A stretch of DNA of 64,000 nucleotides from Thiohalocapsa marina (GTDB taxonomy: Bacteria; Pseudomonadota; Gammaproteobacteria; Chromatiales; Chromatiaceae), in assembly GCF_008632335.1 (NCBI RefSeq), contig NZ_VWXX01000013.1, positions 1 to 64,000 on the forward strand, given 5' to 3'. Under the pieces are notes generated by a model that ran no database searches, was not told where the DNA came from, and saw nothing but the letters and a program-made list of their open reading frames with translations. Shown here in pieces: positions 25,499-34,731 of the stretch (its first letter is position 1; each line of letters begins with the position of its first letter). Position numbers and translations under genes: made by a program.

Positions 25499-26857
25499 TC
25501 AGCCGGTGACGGGCTCTGCCGTCAGGTCATGGTCGCTGCTCCCCGTGATGTCCACCTCGATGAAATCGCCTGGCGACAGTTCCCAGGCGCCGTCGATCAG
25601 TACGTTACCGTCGATCTCCGGCGCATCGGCCTGGCTGCGGGCGATGACGCAGTCGTCCTGCACCTGGTCCACCAGCACCACCTCACGCCGGCCGACCCGC
25701 TCGGCCAGCCGGGCGCGGCTGATCTGCGCCTGCACCTCCATGAAGCGTTGCAGACGCTCCTGTTTCAGCCTCTCCGGCACCGGGTCCGGCAGGGCATTGG
25801 CCGCCGCGCCCTCCACCGCGGAATACGGGAAGCAGCCGACGCGGTCCAGTCGGGCCTCTTGCAGAAAGGCCAGCAGTTGCTGAAAATCCGCGTCCGTCTC
25901 GCCGGGAAAGCCGACAATGAAGGTGCTGCGCAGGGCAAGCTCAGGACACAACCGCCGCCAGCCCTCGATTCGCTGCAACACCTTCTCTGTGGCCGCGGGG
26001 CGGCGCATGGCCTTGAGTATGCTGGGGCTGGCATGCTGCAGCGGCATGTCCAGGTAGGGCAGGATCAGGCCATCGGCCATCAGCGGGATCAGCTGGTCAA
26101 CCTGCGGATAGGGATAGATGTAATGCAGCCTCACCCAGGCCATCAATTCGCCGAGGGAGCGCGCCAGGGTCTCGATGTCGGTGCGTAGCGGCCTGCCCTC
26201 CCAGAAATCCGGCCGGTAGCGCAGATCCAGGCCGTAGGCGCTGGTGTCCTGGGCAACGATCAGCAGCTCCCGCACGCCGCTGTCCACCAGGCGCCCGGCC
26301 TCGGCCATGACCTCGCCGATGGGACGACTGACCAAGTCCCCCCGCAGGCTGGGGATGATGCAGAAGCTGCAGCGATGGTTGCAGCCCTCGGAGATCTTCA
26401 GATAGGCATAGTGACTCGGCGTCAGTTTCACCCCCTGGGGCGGTACCAGATTGGCGAACGGCTGATCTGGCGGCGGCAGATACCGATGCACCGCCTGCAT
26501 CACGTCGGCAAAGGCATGGGCGCCGGTCACCGCCAGCACCTGTGGATGGGTGGCACGGATCAGCTCGGCACGGGCGCCGAGACAGCCGGTGACGATGACA
26601 CGGCCATTCTCGTCCAGGGCCTCGCCGATGGCCTCCAGGGATTCGTCCACCGCGGCATCGATGAATCCACAGGTGTTTACCACAACCAGATCTGCCCCCT
26701 GGTAGTCCGGCGACAGCGCATACCCCTCGGCGCGCAGCTGGGTCAGGATGCGCTCGGAGTCCACGGTGGCCTTGGGACAGCCAAGGCTGACGAACCCAAC
26801 CCGGGGGATCCCGGACTGGCGCAGGCTGTCTGGATGCGAACGGGACGTCGGGTTCAT
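25499..26857 (-). CDS. rimO: Ribosomal protein S12 methylthiotransferase RimO
   Basis: A 452-residue radical-SAM enzyme that methylthiolates Asp88 of ribosomal protein S12. The N-terminal cluster-binding domain has [25 protein letters not shown] and VTGCLGA. The radical-SAM motif is [17 protein letters not shown]. The C-terminal TRAM domain ([25 protein letters not shown]) binds substrate. I use the ATG at 26857; the longer frame upstream adds about 100 unrelated residues. pbpC follows with 12 nt between. Confidence 0.95.
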   Translation of the reverse strand: MNPTSRSHPDSLRQSGIPRVGFVSLGCPKATVDSERILTQLRAEGYALSPDYQGADLVVVNTCGFIDAAVDESLEAIGEALDENGRVIVTGCLGARAELIRATHPQVLAVTGAHAFADVMQAVHRYLPPPDQPFANLVPPQGVKLTPSHYAYLKISEGCNHRCSFCIIPSLRGDLVSRPIGEVMAEAGRLVDSGVRELLIVAQDTSAYGLDLRYRPDFWEGRPLRTDIETLARSLGELMAWVRLHYIYPYPQVDQLIPLMADGLILPYLDMPLQHASPSILKAMRRPAATEKVLQRIEGWRRLCPELALRSTFIVGFPGETDADFQQLLAFLQEARLDRVGCFPYSAVEGAAANALPDPVPERLKQERLQRFMEVQAQISRARLAERVGRREVVLVDQVQDDCVIARSQADAPEIDGNVLIDGAWELSPGDFIEVDITGSSDHDLTAEPVTG

Positions 26858-27036
26858 GGCGGATGATCTCGTTGAATCGGCAGGTGCGGCAGCACGTTGA
26901 AATCCAAACCGTATGGGCGCGTACCTGTCATTGCTGCAACTTGCGGCTGGCAGCTGGCGGCTGGCCGCCCGATCCCGGATAATGCCCGTTTTTTCGCGAC
27001 CGTGCCATGCGGCGCCTGACCCGCAGGGAGAAGAGC

Positions 27037-27705
27037 ATGACAAGGAATCAGGTATCCGCCCTCGACGCGCTCGAGCGGCTGCGCGAAGGCAACCGGCGCT
27101 ACCTGAGCGAGGCCACCAGCAGCAGCAATCTGGCGGACCAGGCGCGACGCAGCGCACTGCTGTCCGGACAGGCCCCCTTCGCCATCGTGCTGGGCTGCTC
27201 CGATTCCCGCGTTCCTGCGGAGATCATCTTCGACCAGGGCCTGGGCGACCTGTTCGTCATCCGGGTGGCGGGCAATATCGTCGCCCCGTCCCAGGTCGGC
27301 AGCGTGGAATTTGCCGCCGACCGCTTTGCCACCCGCCTGGTGGTGGTGCTCGGCCACTCTCACTGCGGCGCCGTCACCGCCACGCTGGAGGAACTGCGAC
27401 GACCGCCGGAACAGCGTTCCAGCCACCTTCGACCCATCGTCGACCGTATTCGCCCGTCGGTTGAGGGGCTGCTGGAGACAGACCTCGCAACGCAGCCGAC
27501 GGCGCTGATGGAGCAGGCGGTGCGCGCCAATATCCGGGCCGCCGCCAGTCAGCTGAGACACGGCTCGCAGATCCTGGAAGACCTGATCCTGCACGATGAA
27601 CTGCTGGTGGTGGGCGCCGAGTACTGTCTGGCGACCGGGGTGGTGGACTTCTTCGACGGGCTGCCCGAAGCAGATCGGCCCGCGTCGACTCAACGGGGCG
27701 CCTGA
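27037..27705 (+). CDS. Beta-class carbonic anhydrase
   Basis: A 222-residue beta-carbonic anhydrase interconverting CO2 and bicarbonate. Zinc ligands are in [12 protein letters not shown] (Cys, with the Asp-Arg dyad) and [12 protein letters not shown] (His and Cys). The start is the ATG at 27037 behind a ggagaag site. Its last 16 nt overlap the 3' end of the convergent amidase gene. It lacks a signal peptide, so it is probably cytoplasmic. Confidence 0.94.
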   Translation: MTRNQVSALDALERLREGNRRYLSEATSSSNLADQARRSALLSGQAPFAIVLGCSDSRVPAEIIFDQGLGDLFVIRVAGNIVAPSQVGSVEFAADRFATRLVVVLGHSHCGAVTATLEELRRPPEQRSSHLRPIVDRIRPSVEGLLETDLATQPTALMEQAVRANIRAAASQLRHGSQILEDLILHDELLVVGAEYCLATGVVDFFDGLPEADRPASTQRGA

Positions 27706-28982
27706 GGACCCACTCCGGCCAGGGTGGTCACCCGACCCGGCAGCAGGCCGGCGTCCGAGGTCTTGTCGCCCCCCGGCGGCGGCCCCGGCTCGCGGGCGAA
27801 CTGCGTTCCCGGCGGCGGATACTCATTGAAATAGTCAACGATGCCCGCCAGCAGCGAGTCCGCGATCCTGTTCTGGTACGCCGCGCTGCGCAACCGCTTT
27901 TCCTCGTCCGGGTTGGAGATGAACGCGGTCTCCACCAGCATGGACGGGATGTCCGGTGACTTCAGCACCACGAACCCCGCCTGCTGCACCCGACTCTGGT
28001 GCACCTCGCCCACCGCGCCCAGTCGCTTCAGCACTCGCGATGCGGCCACGCCGCTGTGCTCGATGGTGGCGTTCTGGGTCATGTCCAGCAACACCCCCGC
28101 CAGTACCTCGTTGCGCTCGGCGAGGCTGACGCCGCCGATCAGGTCGGCGCGGTTCTCGCGGTCCGCCAACCATTTCGCCGCCTCGCTGGAGGCGGCGCCG
28201 TTGGACAGCGTGAACACCGACGAGCCACGCACCCGGCGGTCATTGAAGGCGTCGGCATGGATGGAGACGAACAGGTCCGCATGCGCCTGGCGGGCCTTGT
28301 CGATGCGCTTGCGCAGGGGCACGAAGTAGTCGCCGTCGCGGATCAGCACCGCCCGCATGCCCCGCTGCTTGTTGATGCGGGCCGCGAGCTTTCGCGCCAC
28401 GGACAGGGTGATGTCCTTCTCGTAGGTGCCGGCGGCACCGATGGCGCCGGGGTCTTCGCCGCCATGCCCCGCATCCACTGCCACCACCACGTCCCGGTGC
28501 TGTCGGTAGGTCGGCTGCTGCGTCTGTCGCACGCTTGCCATGCGCGTGGCTGAGGTCGGCACGCCGTCACGGGCCGGACCGCCGTCCTTTGCCTCGACGT
28601 CGATGACCACGCGGTGACCGTAGGTCTCGTTGGGCGTCAGGGAGAAACTCTTGACCTTCACCGGCTGCTTCAGGTCCAGCACGATGCGCAGATCGTCGCC
28701 ATCGCGCACGCCGCTGCGCAGCCCCGCCACCAGCAAGTCCTTGACATGGGCCGTGGGCAGTCCGCCTTCAAGCCGCGCGTCGACGATGTCCACCACCAGG
28801 CGGTCCGGCCCGTCAAGGGCGAAGATCTTGTGCTCCACCGGTTCCGCGGTGTCGATGACCACCCGTGTGTGATCCGGACCGTTCCAGATCCTTGCGCCGT
28901 GGATGCTCGTCAGGTCCGCTGTCGTCGGCAACGCGCAAAGCGCCGTGAACAGCGCCAGAATTGTTGCAAATGCGTTCTTCAT
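27690..28982 (-). CDS. amiC: N-acetylmuramoyl-L-alanine amidase (AmiC-like)
   Basis: A 430-residue periplasmic amidase that cleaves septal peptidoglycan. A signal peptide (MKNAFATILALFTALCALPT) leads into an AMIN domain (roughly 30-130, TRVVIDTAEPVEHKIFALDG) that targets the septum. The zinc-dependent Amidase_3 domain follows, with VAVDAGHGGEDPGA, FVSIHADAF and the catalytic Glu in SMLVETAFISNPDEE. A C-terminal LysM domain is missing. In this lineage it normally follows tsaE closely; here a 329-bp spacer with a dispersed repeat intervenes. Confidence 0.93.
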   Translation of the reverse strand: MKNAFATILALFTALCALPTTADLTSIHGARIWNGPDHTRVVIDTAEPVEHKIFALDGPDRLVVDIVDARLEGGLPTAHVKDLLVAGLRSGVRDGDDLRIVLDLKQPVKVKSFSLTPNETYGHRVVIDVEAKDGGPARDGVPTSATRMASVRQTQQPTYRQHRDVVVAVDAGHGGEDPGAIGAAGTYEKDITLSVARKLAARINKQRGMRAVLIRDGDYFVPLRKRIDKARQAHADLFVSIHADAFNDRRVRGSSVFTLSNGAASSEAAKWLADRENRADLIGGVSLAERNEVLAGVLLDMTQNATIEHSGVAASRVLKRLGAVGEVHQSRVQQAGFVVLKSPDIPSMLVETAFISNPDEEKRLRSAAYQNRIADSLLAGIVDYFNEYPPPGTQFAREPGPPPGGDKTSDAGLLPGRVTTLAGVGPQAPR

Positions 28983-29215
28983 GACGCAGCTTCCCCCGGA
29001 TCGTCCCCCCAGACGGCATCGAAAGGCATCTAAAGCGTAGCATCAGGCGGCAAAAAGTTCCAGAAATAGAACTGCTTGTTGTGACGGCAACTTCATGCCG
29101 GCTGAGAAATCGGTTGCATTTTCACCGCAACCACAAGGCATTGTGGCCCATTGGAGACAACCCACGAGAGACAAGGCGCGAAAACCGAACTCGCCTTTGC
29201 CAGGGGAATTGCTGC

Positions 29216-29301
29216 TTCAGTCAGCATTCCCCGCGCGGGACAGGAAGCCCCGCCATTTTGGCCAGGATCCGATCAGGGAGGCCAATCAGACAGCGTCGCC
29301 A
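29216..29301 (-). repeat. Dispersed intergenic repeat, copy A
   Basis: On the minus strand this reads gcgacgctgtctgattggcc, then a cctccctgatcggatcc segment and atggcggggcttcctg, resembling two blocks of the intact element at 40934-41093. It lies 11 nt past the tsaE stop, in the only gene-free stretch over 300 bp in this neighbourhood (28983-29311); the rest of that spacer shows nothing recognisable. Confidence 0.7.
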
Positions 29302-29311
29302 AAAGGGGTGA

Positions 29312-29785
29312 TCAGCCGGTCTTCTTCGGCAGCGCCAGGGATGCCGGCAGCCAGGTCCAGGCGGGGCAGGCACGCAGCAGCACCTGGCGTCCCGGCGGCG
29401 CATGGGTGATCAGGATCTCCAGATCCGGCGCGGGCAGCACCCCGGCACCCCGCTCCGGCCACTCCACCAGCAGCAGGGCCTCGCCGTCCAGAAGATCGCG
29501 CAACCCGAGGTACTCCAGTTCTTCCGGATCGCCCAGCCGGTACAGGTCCAGGTGGAACACCCGGCTCTCGCCCGGCGCGTAGGGCTCCATCAACGTGTAA
29601 GTGGGACTGCGCACAGCACCCCTGTGCCCCAGCGCGCGCAACAGCCCGCGCACCAAGGTCGTCTTGCCGGCCCCCAGATCGCCACGCAGAAAGACGACAC
29701 CAGCACGGCCGCGCAGGCGCTCGCCGAGGGCGGCGCCGAATGCCAGTTGCGCCGCCTCGGACGCCAGATACCATTCCGTTTCCAT
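29312..29785 (-). CDS. tsaE: tRNA t6A synthesis ATPase TsaE
   Basis: A 157-residue P-loop ATPase that cycles the TsaBD complex during tRNA threonylcarbamoyl-adenosine synthesis. Walker A is LRGDLGAGKTTLVRG; SPTYTLMEPYA, FHLDLYRLGDPEELEYLGL and LLLVEWPERG are all diagnostic. It starts 4 nt after the nnr stop in the conserved nnr-tsaE-ami order. The C-terminus after about 135 is lineage-specific. Confidence 0.95.
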   Translation of the reverse strand: METEWYLASEAAQLAFGAALGERLRGRAGVVFLRGDLGAGKTTLVRGLLRALGHRGAVRSPTYTLMEPYAPGESRVFHLDLYRLGDPEELEYLGLRDLLDGEALLLVEWPERGAGVLPAPDLEILITHAPPGRQVLLRACPAWTWLPASLALPKKTG

Positions 29786-29789
29786 CGGG

Positions 29790-31337
29790 TCATTCCTCCG
29801 CCAGGGCCAGGGTTGAACGCAGGGCGTCGATCAGATCGCCGGCGATCAGCCCGCGCTGCCCCTGTCGCGCGGCGCGGTCACCGGCCGCTGCATGCAGGCA
29901 GACACCGGCGCCGGCGGCCTGTTCCGGTGACAGCCCCTGCCCCAGCAATGCTGCGATGATGCCGGTCAGCACATCACCCATACCGGCGCTTGCCATGCCG
30001 GGGTTGCCCTGGCTGCAGACCCCCACCGGCCGGTGCCCCGGCCCCAGGATCAGGCTGCCGGCGCCCTTCAGCACCACCGTTCCGCCATAGCGCTCCTGCA
30101 ACCGGCGCGCCGCGACGAATCGGTTCGCTTCCACATCGGCCACGCTGCAGCCCAGCAGACGCGCCGCCTCGCCGGGGTGCGGCGTCAGCACCCATTGCGA
30201 CGGCCAGGGTGGCGAGTCTGCCGCTGCAGCCGCCATCGAGCCGTCGCCGACGCCATCGGCTGCGATCAGGTTCAGCGCATCCGCATCCAGCACCATCGGC
30301 CGCTCCAGGCGCAGCACCTGCTGCAGGAACGCCCGGCCCCAAGGCCCCTGCCCCAGCCCCGGACCGACGGCGATGACCGTGGCCCGCTGTGCCAGCGGCA
30401 CAAGCGCCGCCGGATCATCCACGCCCTGCACCATGAGTTCAGGCCGGGTCAAGTTGAGCCAGGGGGCATGCTGCGGATGCGTCGCCAGGGTCACCAGGCC
30501 GGCGCCGCCGCGCAGGGCCGCCTCAGCCGCCAGCCGCGCCGCCCCGGACATGCCGGGGGCGCCGCCGACGACGAGCACATGACCACAGTCGCCCTTGTGC
30601 GCACTGCGCCGCCGCCGCGGCAGCAGTGCCGCCTCCTTGCGCCAGTCCAGTCGCCGCGCGGACAGGATCTCGCCGGCGTAGATGCCGGGCGGTACCTGCA
30701 GCCCGTCGAAGCGGATCTCGCCGCAGCAGTCCGGACCGCGGCCGGTGAACATGCCCTGCTTCAGGCCGATGAAGCTCAGGGTGGTGTCCGCCTCCACCGC
30801 CGCGCCGAGCACGGCGCCGGTGTCCGCGCTCAGCCCGGACGGGATGTCCAGCGCCAGCACCGGCGCCCGCGCCCCATTGACGGCGCCGATGGCCTGCGCC
30901 CAGACCCCGGCCACCGGGCGCTGCAGGCCGGTGCCGAGCAGGCCGTCGACGATCAGGTCCGCATCCGCCGGCAGGGCACGCCAGGCCCTGCCGGCGCCGC
31001 CGGCCTGGGCAAAGGCCCGCGCCGCCAGCGCGGCCTCGCCCTCCAGGTGCCGATGCTCCCCCAGTTGCAGCAGGTCCACCCGCAGCCCGGCACCAAGGCA
31101 GAGACGCGCCACCACGTAGCCGTCGCCGCCGTTGTTGCCGGGACCCACCAGCACCGCGATCCGCCGCGCCTGCGGCCAGCGCGCCCGCAGCAGCCCGAAG
31201 GCCGCCGCGCCGGCGCGCTCCATCAGCACCTCGCCGGGGATGTGGTGCCGCTCGATGGCGCAGCGATCCAGCGCCCGCACCTGTTCGGCGCGATAGAGCG
31301 CATAGGGCAAGGGGCGCTCTGTGGTAGGCATGTTCAT
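29790..31337 (-). CDS. nnr: Bifunctional NAD(P)HX epimerase/dehydratase
   Basis: A 515-residue fusion that repairs hydrated NAD(P)H. The N-terminal epimerase (YjeF_N) contains VLVGPGNNGGDGYVVARL and ALDIPSGLSADTG. The C-terminal ADP-dependent dehydratase contains SAHKGDCGHVLVVGGAPGMSGA, GLVTLAT, VIAVGPGLG, VLTPHPGEAARLL, TVVLKGAG and NPGMASAGMGDVLTGI. I use the ATG at 31337; a GTG at 31352 directly after the orn stop is an alternative. The genes orn, nnr, tsaE form a compact minus-strand run. Confidence 0.94.
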   Translation of the reverse strand: MNMPTTERPLPYALYRAEQVRALDRCAIERHHIPGEVLMERAGAAAFGLLRARWPQARRIAVLVGPGNNGGDGYVVARLCLGAGLRVDLLQLGEHRHLEGEAALAARAFAQAGGAGRAWRALPADADLIVDGLLGTGLQRPVAGVWAQAIGAVNGARAPVLALDIPSGLSADTGAVLGAAVEADTTLSFIGLKQGMFTGRGPDCCGEIRFDGLQVPPGIYAGEILSARRLDWRKEAALLPRRRRSAHKGDCGHVLVVGGAPGMSGAARLAAEAALRGGAGLVTLATHPQHAPWLNLTRPELMVQGVDDPAALVPLAQRATVIAVGPGLGQGPWGRAFLQQVLRLERPMVLDADALNLIAADGVGDGSMAAAAADSPPWPSQWVLTPHPGEAARLLGCSVADVEANRFVAARRLQERYGGTVVLKGAGSLILGPGHRPVGVCSQGNPGMASAGMGDVLTGIIAALLGQGLSPEQAAGAGVCLHAAAGDRAARQGQRGLIAGDLIDALRSTLALAEE

Positions 31338-31352
31338 GGGCCCGTCAGCCAC

Positions 31353-31895
31353 CTACACCTGCAGCAGTTCTGCGCGATAGTGCCGCAGCTCGGCGATGGA
31401 CTCGCGGATGTCGTTCAGCGCCTCGTGACGGCCCTCCTTCTTGAACGCATCCACCACGTCCGGCGCCCACAACAGGCCCAGGATCTTCAGGCTGCTGACA
31501 TCCAGGTTGCGATAGTGCACATAGGCCTCCAGTCGCGGCATCCAGCGCGCCAGGAAACGGCGGTCCTGGCAAATGCTGTTGCCGCACAGCGGCGACTTGC
31601 GCGCCACGCACCACTTCTCCAGAAACGCCAGTGTCTCCGCCTCCGCCTGCCGTTCATCCTTGTCGCTGTTGCGCACCCGATCGATCAGGCCGGACTGGCC
31701 ATGATGCGTCTTGTTCCAGTCATCCATCCCCGCCAGTACGTGCTCTTGCTGATGCACGGCGATCACCGGCCCCTCCGCCAGCACCTCCAGATCGGGACTG
31801 GTGACGATGGTGGCGATCTCCAGGATGTAGTCCCGAAACGGATCCAGCCCGGTCATTTCCAGATCCATCCAGATCAGGTTGTCCTCTCTTGCCAT
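31353..31895 (-). CDS. orn: Oligoribonuclease
   Basis: A 180-residue DEDDh 3'-5' exoribonuclease degrading two- to five-nucleotide RNAs, including pGpG. Motifs are [13 protein letters not shown] (Asp, Glu), [13 protein letters not shown] and [14 protein letters not shown] (His, Asp). A GGGAG site precedes the ATG at 31895. It is divergent from rsgA, an arrangement conserved in gammaproteobacteria. Confidence 0.96.
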   Translation of the reverse strand: MAREDNLIWMDLEMTGLDPFRDYILEIATIVTSPDLEVLAEGPVIAVHQQEHVLAGMDDWNKTHHGQSGLIDRVRNSDKDERQAEAETLAFLEKWCVARKSPLCGNSICQDRRFLARWMPRLEAYVHYRNLDVSSLKILGLLWAPDVVDAFKKEGRHEALNDIRESIAELRHYRAELLQV

Positions 31896-32131
31896 GTGTC
31901 GCTCCCGTCTCGGCGATTTCGGTTTTCGCGGCTGTAAAGGCGAGTATATCCAACGCACACCAGCATCTGTACAACCGCCGTGTCGAGCGATGCGAACTCC
32001 GATACGCCGCGGCCTGATCGGCTACACTGGTCGCCCAAGAATCTACGGAGATGTGAGAGATCCGTGTCGAATGCAGTCATTGTCCGTAGCCATAGGGTTT
32101 CGGCTGCCAATTGAGCAGGTAGAGTGTCAGC

Positions 32132-33133
32132 ATGCCACGACGGCGCCTGTCCCAACGCCAGATCGAGCGCATTCGCGCCATTCAGGATCGCCGTCGTCGG
32201 CGCCTGGAGGAGCGCACCACCGATGTCATGGAGCAGCTCGACGACGCCGAGCCCCGGGCCGGTCGCGTGGTGGTGCGCCATGGGTCCAATCTGGCCGTGG
32301 AAGACGACCAGGGCCAGGTGCACCACTGCCTGCTGCGCCGCAACATCGGTCAGCCGGTCTGCGGCGACCGGGTGGTCTGGCAACCCACCGGCACCGCCGC
32401 CGGCGTGGTCACCGCCCTGCAGCCCCGCGACACCGTGCTCAGCCGCCCCGACTACGGCGGGCGCGACAAGCCGCTGGCAGCAAACATCTCGCTCATCATC
32501 GTTGTCGTCGCGCCGCGCCCGGCGCCCAGCGGCTACCTGGTGGATCAGTATCTGGTGGCCGCCGAGCTCATCGGCGTGCAGGCGCTGATCCTGGCGAACA
32601 AGATGGACCTCATCGACCCTCCGGAGCGCGGGGCGTTCCTGCAGGCGTTCGCCCACTATCCCGCCATCGGCTATCCGCTGCTGCCGGTCAGCGTCAAGCA
32701 GGATCCGCAGCTGGAGGCCCTGCGCCCGCATCTGGCGGAACGCACCAGCATCCTGCTGGGGCAGTCCGGCGTCGGCAAGTCGTCCATCGTCCAGGCCCTG
32801 ATGCCCGACCGTGACATCCAGATCGGACGCCTGTCCAAGGCCACCGGGCTGGGTCGCCACACCACCTCCGCCAGCACCTGCTACCGGCTCGCCAACGGCG
32901 GGCATCTGATCGACTCGCCCGGGGTGCGCAGCTTCCGCCTGGGCGCCATCAGCCGCAGCCAGCTCGAGCAGGGCTTTCGCGAGTTCGCGCCCTTTCTGGG
33001 CCATTGCCGCTTCGCCGACTGCAGTCACCGGCACGAGCCCGGCTGCGCCCTCCGTGCCGCCTGCGAACAAGGCATTATCGCGCCCCAGCGCATGGAGAGT
33101 TTCCACCATCTGGCCGGCCTGGCGGCCGGCTGA
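32132..33133 (+). CDS. rsgA: Ribosome small subunit-dependent GTPase RsgA
   Basis: A 333-residue circularly permuted GTPase that helps mature the 30S subunit. An OB fold (RVVVRHGSNLAVEDDQGQVH, CGDRVVW) precedes the permuted G domain with LANKMDLI (G4), LLGQSGVGKSSIVQAL (G1), TTSASTCYRL (G2) and LIDSPGVRSFRLG (G3). The C-terminal zinc site comes from CRFADCSHRHEPGCALRAA. Confidence 0.96.
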   Translation: MPRRRLSQRQIERIRAIQDRRRRRLEERTTDVMEQLDDAEPRAGRVVVRHGSNLAVEDDQGQVHHCLLRRNIGQPVCGDRVVWQPTGTAAGVVTALQPRDTVLSRPDYGGRDKPLAANISLIIVVVAPRPAPSGYLVDQYLVAAELIGVQALILANKMDLIDPPERGAFLQAFAHYPAIGYPLLPVSVKQDPQLEALRPHLAERTSILLGQSGVGKSSIVQALMPDRDIQIGRLSKATGLGRHTTSASTCYRLANGGHLIDSPGVRSFRLGAISRSQLEQGFREFAPFLGHCRFADCSHRHEPGCALRAACEQGIIAPQRMESFHHLAGLAAG

Positions 33134-33159
33134 GCGCCAACCCGAAGCAAACCACTGCC

Positions 33160-33585
33160 ATGGAATTTTTTGCCACCGCCCGTTGCCGCCTGTCTGCTGA
33201 AGGCTTGCACGCGGGCATACGCGGTCCCCGCCTGGCCGAGGCCTGCGCCTCCATCGATCGGGTGCTGGACTGGGACACCAGCTGCGACGCCGGCGCCATC
33301 TATTGCCTCTGGGGCCAGTTCCAGGTGCGCCGCGAGCTGCTCAGCGGCGGGCTGCGCTTTACCCTGCCGCACTGCCCCAACGCCCTGGCCTGGACCCTGA
33401 CCGCCGAGCCCGACGGGGTGCTGATCCACTGCACCATCAATCGCGCGAGCCACGCGCCGGACTTCATCGAGTCCATCGAGCTGTTCGTCGAGGACTGGCG
33501 CCAGGGCCTGGAGCAGCTGGCCAGTGACGCCACTGACGCGACCGGCGTCGATCCCGCCGACACCGCGCCCATGCGCGCCATGTGA
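33160..33585 (+). CDS. Conserved-looking hypothetical protein before the nuclease pair
   Basis: A 141-residue protein (MEFFATARCRLSAEGLHAGI) with a beta-rich core including GAIYCLWGQFQVRRELLSGG and VLIHCTINRASHAPDFIESI. I do not recognise a family. It lies 26 nt after rsgA and 15 nt before the metallophosphoesterase gene on the same strand, so it is probably transcribed with that pair and could be an accessory subunit. Confidence 0.75.
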   Translation: MEFFATARCRLSAEGLHAGIRGPRLAEACASIDRVLDWDTSCDAGAIYCLWGQFQVRRELLSGGLRFTLPHCPNALAWTLTAEPDGVLIHCTINRASHAPDFIESIELFVEDWRQGLEQLASDATDATGVDPADTAPMRAM

Positions 33586-33600
33586 CCGAAACACCCAGCG

Positions 33601-34731
33601 ATGCCGTTCCGATTCATCCATACCAGCGACCTGCATCTGGGCCGCCGCTTCGCCAATATCCCCGAACCGGCCGACAACGGCGTCCGCGGGCGCCTGATGG
33701 ACGCGCGCCACACCGTCATCCGGCGCCTGGCGCAGGCGGCCCGGACCCACGGCGCCCGGCATGTGCTGCTCGCCGGCGACACCTTCGACTCCGCCACGCC
33801 CTCCCCCCAGGTGCTCCGGCAGATGCTGGCCGAGATGCGCGAGCAGGCCGACGTCCACTGGTGGCTGCTGCCGGGCAACCATGACAACCTGCGCAGCGCC
33901 GAACCGGTCTGGGAGGCGATCCGCCGCGATGCCCCGTCCAATGTGCGGCCGATCCTGGACACCAGTGTGCTGCAGCCAGCCCCCGGCGTGCATGTGCTGC
34001 CCTGCCCGGTGCCCGTCCGGGCCGCCGGACGCGATCTCACGGCGTCGATGCCCGCCACCGCCACGCCGGCGGGCGCGCTGCGCATCGGCCTGGCCCACGG
34101 CGGCGTGCTGGACTTTACCGACAGCGGCGAGCATATTCCGCCGGATCGCGACCGCAGCGCCGGCCTCGACTACCTCGCCCTCGGCGACTGGCACGGGCGG
34201 CTGGCAGTGACGCCGCGCACCCACTACCCCGGCACGCCGGAGCCGGACCGGTTCAAGCACCCCGGGCGGGGCCGCTGTCTCGCTGTCAGCATCGACGGCC
34301 CCGGTGCGGAACCCGACGTGCGCGAGATCGAGACCGCCACCTTTGCCTGGATCCGGCAGGAACTGCCCCTGCACCAAGGCGAATCCGCCGCCGACGCCCT
34401 GGAGGCCCTGCTGCCGACGGCGGATCGGCGCAACACCCTGTTACGCATCATCGCCACCGGCTGGGCGTCGCCGGCGGCGCATGCGGCCCTGGGTGCGACC
34501 TGCGACCGCCACAGGCCGGAGTTTGCCTACTTCGACCTGCAGAGCGAACGGCTCGGCACGCTGCACAGCGTCTCTGACCTGGACCAGATCGCCCGCAGTG
34601 GCGCCATCCGCCTCGCCGCCGAGGCCCTGATGCACGAGGCCGATGACGACCAGCAGCCCGAGGACACCCGCGACATCGCCAGCGCCGCCCTGAACCGGCT
34701 CTACGCCTACGCCAGAGAGGCCGCGGAATGA
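33601..34731 (+). CDS. Mre11/SbcD-like metallophosphoesterase (YhaO-like)
   Basis: A 376-residue calcineurin-like phosphoesterase with the nuclease motif series FIHTSDLHLGRR, LLAGDTFDSA, LLPGNHDN, GLAHGGV and LALGDWHG. This order fits Mre11/SbcD/YhaO nucleases that work with Rad50-like ATPases. Its stop overlaps the ATPase gene start (ATGA), indicating translational coupling. The pair probably processes DNA ends or structures. It is shorter than typical SbcD in the C-terminal cap. Confidence 0.9.
   Translation: MPFRFIHTSDLHLGRRFANIPEPADNGVRGRLMDARHTVIRRLAQAARTHGARHVLLAGDTFDSATPSPQVLRQMLAEMREQADVHWWLLPGNHDNLRSAEPVWEAIRRDAPSNVRPILDTSVLQPAPGVHVLPCPVPVRAAGRDLTASMPATATPAGALRIGLAHGGVLDFTDSGEHIPPDRDRSAGLDYLALGDWHGRLAVTPRTHYPGTPEPDRFKHPGRGRCLAVSIDGPGAEPDVREIETATFAWIRQELPLHQGESAADALEALLPTADRRNTLLRIIATGWASPAAHAALGATCDRHRPEFAYFDLQSERLGTLHSVSDLDQIARSGAIRLAAEALMHEADDDQQPEDTRDIASAALNRLYAYAREAAE

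Noticed and set aside
24527-26188. 553-codon open frame on the plus strand
   Set aside because: Spans the reverse strand of both pbpC and rimO, which are real; no ribosome-binding site or motif.
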